Source of the DNA: Protopterus annectens
Lineage: Eukaryota; Chordata; Ceratodontiformes; Protopteridae
Assembly (NCBI RefSeq): GCF_019279795.1
Contig: NC_056744.1
Coordinates: 1,510,101,976 to 1,510,165,975, forward strand
DNA: 64,000 bases
Reading direction: 5' to 3'
The notes under the pieces were generated by a model. That model worked only from the letters and a program-made list of their open reading frames with translations, was not told the origin of the DNA and did no database searches. Made by a program: the position numbers and the translations under genes. Positions 57,620 to 64,000 of the stretch are shown one piece after another. Numbering within the stretch: position 1 is the stretch's first letter; every line of letters begins with the position of its first letter.

Positions 57620-59650
57620 ACTGTGCAGCAAAATTAATGACAGATAAAGTCTTACCACAAAAACTCCTAGATTCTGGCAGCATGAACACTTTAGTCAAGG
57701 TCCAGTATCTCTTTAACAGGTAGGCCATTTTCTTACAGATTCATAGAAGTTGTCTGTATTCATGGAGAAAGAAGGTTCTATCTGGTTGTTTAAGCTGAAA
57801 TACAAACCAGTTTAGGAAACTTCTAAATCCAGTGGCAGTAGGGATTTATCTTAAGACTGGTATTGCAATGAAGGGCTTTATATTTTTGTAAGGATTTCTG
57901 AATCAAGAGGGGAAATGGACAATTAAAGAGAGACTAAGATGACCAGTCTTCCTTGAAAATTAACTGGGATCCCAATAGAATTTAGAGTAATTAGAAGCCT
58001 GTCAGAAAAAGAATCTGACAGGAGAAAACACAACCTGCATCCATGACAAATGGTCCTAGTAAAACTATGATATGGATAAAATTACCTAAGGAGAGTAATA
58101 ACCCTATCAGAATTTGAGGAGATAAACAGATAAAGATGTACCCCTAAGAATGATGGAAATGTAAATAAGCTTTTAGCTTTGAGGAGGGGTTACGATTAAG
58201 AAAAAGTAGGAATAAAGTAAAGTTCCTCTAATGCTAACATAACTATCCCTATAGATAAATTAAGGATGGTTGAGAGGAGCACTGGATTAACTTGCCCATC
58301 TCTTGGGAAAGAGTGGGAAACAGAGGTTCCAGTGTCTGCCTTAGTGTGATATGCAAATGTGCCAAATATCTCCTCGGGGGCGGGGGGAGGTCATGATTTG
58401 CCTGAGCTTCGCAACAGTTAGATTACAAGGGCTCAGTGGGAAGATGAAATCCTAAACAGGAACAAAAAAGGCATCTGCCAGGTAATGGAAATAAACTCCC
58501 TAGTAGGCCTTCTCTGACCTCTTCATGTTTCAAGATAGAAAATGACCACTCTGCAAGATAGCAAAAGACAAAAGAAAGTATATGTTTGTTACTGGTACAA
58601 GACCCTTTAGGACAACAGTAATGAAGTTGGCATGTAGCCACTTCCATCCACTGACAAAACCAAAACCCAAATGACAGCTTAGTTGTATTGGCTAATGGTA
58701 ATGCAAGAAGTAGAAAACATTTATGCCAAATGTCCAGAATGTCAAAAGACAGCACAAAACCCAGGCTTTAAAAGTTTCTTAATGCCAGTTCTTATAATCT
58801 CATCTGTGAGAATTGCTATGGATACTGTAGGACCCCTTGCCACATCTATTAATGAGTACCAGGACTTCTAGCAACAGATAATTACATTACTCATTTTTCT
58901 GAAGCCATTCATAGATTCATAGGTAAATACTAGGCTGGCTGCCTTTGTGAGTCATCTTAAGCCTAACCAATTTCCCCTTCAAAGGTGGGAATCAAAATCT
59001 GCACTTTGTGTGCTACTTCTGCTATTTACACTGATTGGAATACTCAAATAAATCTTTGCTGACAAAGCTACTCTGCGTATGTCAAGGGTTCATCATCCAC
59101 TTCAAGTAAAATAACTTTGGGATCCTCTGTATCATCCATAACACATTGGACTTGTGAAAATCTTCAACAGAACCCTAACGTCAATGTTGAATAAGATAAA
59201 TGAAGCTGGTGGGAAAACTGGGACTAGATATGAATTTAGTTAATATTTTCATGAGAGAGGTCTCCTAGGCCTCCACCAGTTTTAGTCTGTTTGAACTACT
59301 GTATGCACGATGCCCAAGGGGTCTACTGGACATAATTAAATAAACCTGGTAAAAGGAAGAAACCCTTTTCAGATCAGGGCTGGAGCACTAAGATACTACA
59401 CAGAAAATGACATTGTTAGCAGCATTTAGAAAAGGCCCAATCCAATCAACAAAGTGCGCATAGAGAATTTTTAGTGGGGGACTGGATATTGGTCAAATTC
59501 TGTATTAGGGAGAACAAAATCATTGTCGAATGCAAGATCCTTATGGAATCGTTGAAAAATTAAATATGATGCATTACAAAGTGATACAGGTGGGGAAACA
59601 CATTTCCAACAAATCTGCCATGTAAATGTGTTGTAACCTTGGAGAGAGAC
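57620..59650 (+). mobile_element. Second Ty3/gypsy element: protease and integrase remains, RT missing
   Basis: Plus-strand fragments in several frames: a protease with LLDSGSMNTLV (57665) and IEVVCIHGEKRFYLVV, the integrase zinc-binding end CPECQKTAQNPGFKSF (58725), an integrase core with IAMDTVGPLATSINEYQDF (58820) and ATDNYITHFSEAIHRF, a late core with GLVKIFNRTLTSMLNK (59150) and RGLLGL, and the C-terminal VGDWILVKF and HVNVL-PW (about 59630). This order is protease, integrase, end of Pol. Only about 1 kb separates protease from integrase, too little for RT and RNase H, which must have been deleted. No LTR was found. The element differs from the one at 6.6 kb. Confidence 0.75.
58600..59360 (+). 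pseudogene. Gypsy integrase, decayed
   Basis: The integrase would insert the DNA copy into the host genome. Readable parts are VENIYAKCPECQ (second half of the HHCC zinc finger), RIAMDTVGPL with the first core Asp, and VKIFNRTLTSML near the catalytic Glu region, where GLVERFN of functional enzymes reads GLVKIFN, so that Glu is gone. The first long frame ends in a stop at 58869-58871, and other frames carry the rest. Confidence 0.7.
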
Positions 59651-60079
59651 ACAAGATAATGTGGTTGAAGCAAGTCTGGAAATGGCTGTCTGGGAACAGG
59701 AGAGTCAGGTATTGTCCATCCCCTGGCAGTGCTAGATAATATCCTCTCTAGAACTCAAAAAGAACAGGACCGCAAGTTTCTCGTAAAAAACAAAGAAACT
59801 ATTTTCTGATTTACCCAGATGAGCCACCTCCTCAATTCCTTAGTAAATCCTCTATGAAACCAGACCATATCCTAAGAGACATTAGTTTGAGAAATCAAAA
59901 AATCAAACCTTCTATTTGTTTCCTCAGATAGATTTAGTCCTGTCATCCTGCAGGTGATTTAGTTTGAAGGCTGCAGTGTAAAGTCTCTACTCCAGAACAC
60001 TGACCACAAATTCATGTATTATGGGACCTTGTAACAAGTCACTGCCTACAATGGGATCACATAAATTGCTACAGTATTT
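59651..60079. other. No recognisable feature
   Basis: Between the gypsy Pol end and the Tx1/L1-like LINE; no LTR boundary could be seen. Confidence 0.35.
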
Positions 60080-61900
60080 TCACAGTTCTGATATGAACTT
60101 TATCCATATGTACAACAGAGCTGTGCTATAAAAATAAAATAATAGCGGAGCCACAGACCGCATCACTAAATTGATCCTTTCCATGAGATAAATGTTCATC
60201 TTGTGCCCCATACTTGTCCAGAGAAAAAGATTTTTTGAGATATTTTTCAAGTGTAATGAGATCATTTTGTTCATGTCTCTGCATATATATTCCCCAAGCA
60301 TTTTGGTTTACGATTTCACCATCCATGGATGAATACCACACCTTCATTCCTCATATTAAGAGATGACCCATTAATTATCCAAACCTCTGTGTTACCCAAA
60401 TTCAGATTTAATCCTGAAACAAGGCAAATACTTCATAAAGCCTTGGATAGCCTTAGTATTATCTTCTGGTCACTATAAATGTAAAATAACAGTGATGAGC
60501 AAGTATCAAAACATTAGTTTGCTCCTCAAACAGTTCCTAGTTATGTAATGGTCCACTCTGATTCAAAAGTCTATGGAAGGGTCCTATAGCAAAATGAATA
60601 GAGAGACTGAAAAATGATAGTCCTGTCTAGCCTCCCTCTCTAATGCAAAAGGATACAAAAGTAAAGAATTAGTGAAGAATGTTTCCAAAGAGGACTAATA
60701 GTGAAATTGCGTACTGAAAACTAATGGGAAAACGTCTCACAGGTAAGGCCAATATATAGACTCAAATACATTCTCAAAATCTAATATGAAACCCACTGTG
60801 GTTCTTGAACCTATCCAATGCCTGCATATCTAGGAGTAAAGTTCTAACATGGTCTCAGCTGAACCCACCATGCACACAGCCCACTGGAGTATTTGAAAAG
60901 ACATAAAGCTTAATATCATAATTTAACAAGGATATAGGATGATAGTTCATCATCTCTTGTGGCCATTACCAAATTTTCATAGCATTGTAAAATACGAAAT
61001 AGGTGAATAATTCAGCCCTCCACTTGAAAATGCTGAAAAAGCTTCATCAAAGTTCCTTTGAGACTATTTTACAATGTTGTAAACAATTCAGTCTGGCCAA
61101 CCCTGGGGCTTACATCTGAAAGATGATACCTATAGCCTTCATAACCTCAACAACCATAAGTCGTGTACAACAACTTAGAAGCTTCCATAGCCATAAGTTG
61201 AGACATATGCTCTGATGTACCTCCCTTACTGTCCATCCTACTACATAAGCCCTTATAGTAATTAAAAAAGTTGACTAATCTATCTAGACTTCAACCCTGT
61301 CTCCATGGCACTCAATTTCAAAATCTCACCTACAATCCACTGAAGCCTCTTATGCTTAGTGCAGGCTGCCAACACCTCTCCTGACTCCTAAAGTTAGTCT
61401 TTTTGCACAGCAGAAAGGCTGCATCAACAGTGTCCATTGTAGCTTTAATATAGCTGTCCACCACAGACCTTTAATGTCTACAGCAGACCTTAATCTAGCC
61501 ATTTGGAACAAGTGATTGAGCCTCACCATACCTGCATAGGATAGTACTTTATAAGGTTAGGTTGCATATAACCCTGTAACCTGATAGCTATGCATACTAT
61601 CAAGAGCTATTCCTTAAGAACAAACGGTCCATACAAGAAGGCCATTTACCCTACATACGCAAACAATGCCCACTAGGGATAAGAATATGTAACTGTTGCA
61701 AGGTCTGGAAAAGGATGTGCAAGAAGGTTAACTCCCTCACTTCCCTGTGAAAGGTCTTTCAAGGTCATCCAGTCATCTGGCCTGCTATCAGGCAGAGAGG
61801 CTGGAGAAATGAAGGAATGTACCTCCTCCTCTAAGGAAAACCACTTCCAAACATCCAAAAACTGTAGGTCTTCTATGCTTCTCCTAACCATACCTCTCAA
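60080..61900 (-). mobile_element. Tx1/L1-like LINE, strongly decayed
   Basis: Minus-strand remains in many frames: an endonuclease end with DLQFLDVWKWFSLEEEVHSF (61870), an RT with NYHPISLLNYDIKLY (about 60940), DHVRTLLLDMQALDRFKNH (about 60850), DFENVFESIYWPYL in place of DAEKAFDRVYWPYL, and FSVSLFILL-DP (about 60580). The word order fits Tx1-type elements of the L1 clade. No readable catalytic YADD remains. It is among the oldest copies in the window. Confidence 0.62.
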
Positions 61901-62329
61901 TCTCTGGACAAAGCCTAAAATAATAGTGGGAACAAAGGAGAGAAGACAGGAAGAGTCAAGTGGGATAAGCTGATTCTTTCAACTGAACAAAGTGGTTTGG
62001 GATTATTCATTCTGAAGGTGTATTTCAGAGCTACACAGTTTGGGCTCCTATACATAGCACAAGCTAGAAGCTTTAATTCAAAGTGAAAAGTAAAACCAAT
62101 GCAAAGATAAAGAAACTGGTACTGGTAAAAAAAAAAAAAAAAAAAAAATACCAGAAAGCATGTCTCACAGAACCCGGACAATAAAAACGTAAAATACAGC
62201 ATGAGCCAAAAATGGGAAAATATAATTTAATGAAAAAAAATAAAAGGTTAAAAACCAGTAGGTTGAGCACTTTTCTCTATTTTAGAATTGAGACAGCATC
62301 AGAACATTAAAGTATGTTAAAACAATCAA
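61901..62329. other. No recognisable gene, with a short A-run
   Basis: An A-run of about 22 bases lies at 62127-62148. Nothing else is recognised. Confidence 0.4.

Positions 62330-62417
<88 letters not shown>
62330..62417. repeat. (AT)n microsatellite
   Basis: Nearly 90 bases of AT dinucleotide repeat with one ACAT interruption near 62400. Confidence 0.95.
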
Positions 62418-62699
62418 GTTAATGTAGTACACACACCTGCTATCTCATACAATCACAAAAATGCAAATCAGGTAACCCACAAAAACCTTAAAAAGACCTC
62501 CATTGATAAAAATTGCCACAACATAAACAAGGAATAAAAGGTCATAACTTATTACCTTTGCTCTTTAATTCACTTATTATGCAAATATTATTGTTCATGC
62601 CAGGGAAGGTGGTGGCGTCAAGCCTTAATTGCCAGAGCATGTCACGGAGTAATAAAAAGTTTTTCCAATCACCCAAATATGCAGTGGCTACCACCTGCT

Positions 62700-63480
62700 C
62701 TAGGACAAGAAATGTAAACTTATTGAAACCCTCGCAAGTCTAAGAGTGCCTGGCAAGGGCACTCTATTGTCACCACTTTGCAAACTGTATAAATGTTGAT
62801 ATATCCTGCAGTTTAATGCATTTATTGTCTTGTCAATATAGAATCCTTGACAACTGCTACAAACAGCCAGATACACCACCCTCTCCAACCAACAATTAAA
62901 TTTGCCCCCCTTGGCAAAATGTTTAATTATATCAAGTAACTCACCAGTGTAATCACACTCAGTATAAGCACAGTGTTGGCATCTGCCACACTTGTGAGTC
63001 ACCAGAAAACTAGAACCAAACTCAAGGGTCATCTCTCAAGAAGGCTTTAATGTTTTGCTTCCTCTTGTATGTAAACAGAAGACTACATTCGCCCAAGATT
63101 TTTGTAGTATCATTGCATTGAAAAATAAGCCAGTTTGTAAGGATACTATTCTCAATACCCTTTACATCAAGGGAATAATGCAAAACCATGTTGTTCCAGG
63201 TGTTGAACCCAGCACATACAGGGGTGCCAACTCATTGGTTCTTGACTACCTTCCATCTCGCTCTGCCCAAGCTTCGTTTCAATTATGTTAAGAAGTGGAT
63301 CAGGATATCCACGACTGGAAAACATACTTTTCAACACTGAAAATTCTCTTTGACACAATATTTCATCAGAGGTAAGCCTCAAGACTCTCATAAATTGGCT
63401 CCTAACTACCCCCTTTTTCTGATGCAGAGGGTGACACTGGAAAAATAAAGAAAGGTGTTGCAAAAGCTGGGTTTGAGGTA
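62700..63480 (-). mobile_element. Penelope-like element, GIY-YIG part (copy 2, minus)
   Basis: From 63463 downwards the minus strand reads RLTSDEILCQREFSVLKSMF and FSSRGYPDPLLNII (late RT region), then, after a frame change, the linker and GIY-YIG domain (63032-62700): HKCGRCQHCAYTECDYTG, VVYLAVCSSCQGFYIDKTIN and CRIYQHLYSLQSG. The YIG triplet reads YID here. The protein would combine reverse transcriptase with a GIY-YIG endonuclease. It is 5'-truncated and stands head to head with the next copy. Confidence 0.8.
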
Positions 63481-63489
63481 AATTCTAGT

Positions 63490-64000
63490 TTCCAAACCCA
63501 CATCGGGCCCCCAATGTAATGATATATCCAAATAATGGATCTCTTTTGTACCAATATGGCGAGTGTACTTTAAAACCTGGTACTGCTCTCCATTTGTCTA
63601 AAAAGATCCACCCGGAGCAACATGGTTTTGCATTATTCCTTTGATGTAAAGGGTATTGAGGATATTATCTGTAAGAATTGGTTTATTTTTCAATGCAATA
63701 ACAGTATGAAAATCTTGGGCTAATGTAGTCCTCTGTTTACATAGAAGAGGAGGCAAAACATTAAAGGCCTTCTTGAGAGACCACCCTTGAGTTTTGGTTC
63801 TAGTTTTCCGGTGGCTCGCAAATGTGGCAGATGCCACCAGTGTGCTTATACTGAGTATAACTACACCAGAAACTTATATGATATGATTAGGTGTTTTGCC
63901 AAGAGGGGCACACTTTATTGCTGGTCAGATAGGGTGGTGTACTTGGCTGTCTGCAGCCATTGCCAAGGATTCTATATTGGCAAGACAATCAATGCATTAA
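63490..64000 (+). mobile_element. Penelope-like element, GIY-YIG part (copy 3, plus, runs off the window)
   Basis: Read on the plus strand: FDVKGIEDIICKNWFIFQCN (about 63650), a stop, KGLLERPPL, then RKCGRCHQCAYTEYNYTRNL (63810 on), DRVVYLAVCSHCQGFYIGKT ending near 63990. The YIG triplet is intact. The sequence is a close inverted match of copy 2 (62800-63213). The window ends inside the endonuclease domain. Minus-strand frames over the same bases are antisense. Confidence 0.82.

Noticed and set aside
63598-63837. Minus-strand frame of 79 codons
   Set aside because: It is antisense to the plus-strand Penelope copy 3.

Overview
This window looks like vertebrate nuclear DNA made almost entirely of transposable-element remains. 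Only one stretch resembles an ordinary host gene: the last exon of a TRIM-type protein (B30.2/SPRY domain, 1398-1942, minus strand). There are no bacterial-style operons, no rRNA, no convincing functional tRNA gene and no CRISPR array. The mix of CR1 and L2 LINEs, Penelope, DIRS, Ty3/gypsy, PIF/Harbinger, Tx1/L1-like and RTE LINEs plus a V-SINE-like tRNA-derived SINE fits a non-amniote vertebrate with a very large genome. Lungfish is my best guess and a salamander or other non-amniote is possible; this is inference from repeat content.

Layout. 1-4.1 kb: TRIM/SPRY exon and a degenerate L2 LINE (minus). 4.1-6.6 kb: a satellite of about 480 bp period, split by a 250-bp near-perfect palindrome carrying a 16-bp target-site duplication. 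6.6-14.2 kb: a Ty3/gypsy element (5' LTR, primer-binding site, gag, protease, start of RT) whose gag is split by a nearly full-length CR1 (8.04-12.53 kb). 14.2-15.8 kb: RTE-type LINE (minus). 15.8-16.0 kb: C-terminus of a PIF/Harbinger transposase. 17.1-21.0 kb: a second long CR1 (minus), then a CR1 scrap and a 238-bp satellite. 24.9-27.9 kb and 33.3-35.4 kb: two Myb/SANT-like genes of Harbinger type on the minus strand with visible introns, all in phase 1. In between are simple repeats, a CR1 tail, two copies of a 590-bp tRNA-headed repeat and unassigned CA/TG-rich DNA.

35.5-37.3 kb: tRNA-headed SINE remains and a 51-bp minisatellite. 38.5-40.5 kb: an L2 LINE (plus). 41.6-42.4 kb: V-SINE-like element and an L2 tail. 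44.7-45.7 kb: Penelope 3' end (minus) with an insertion. 48.4-54.7 kb: an almost complete but decayed DIRS element (minus; gag, RT, RNase H, tyrosine recombinase) interrupted by a 543-bp inverted-repeat element with an 8-bp target-site duplication. 54.7-59.7 kb: CR1 endonuclease fragment, duplicated A-rich units and a second gypsy element lacking its RT. 60-61.9 kb: Tx1/L1-like LINE (minus). 62.7-64.0 kb: two Penelope copies arranged head to head, the second running off the window end.

The genes do not form a working pathway. They are mostly dead mobile elements nested in one another, and the order of insertion can be read at several points. The most interesting items are the two intron-containing Harbinger Myb genes, the palindromic insertion in the satellite, and the inverted-repeat element in DIRS, whose removal with one target-site copy restores the recombinase reading frame.
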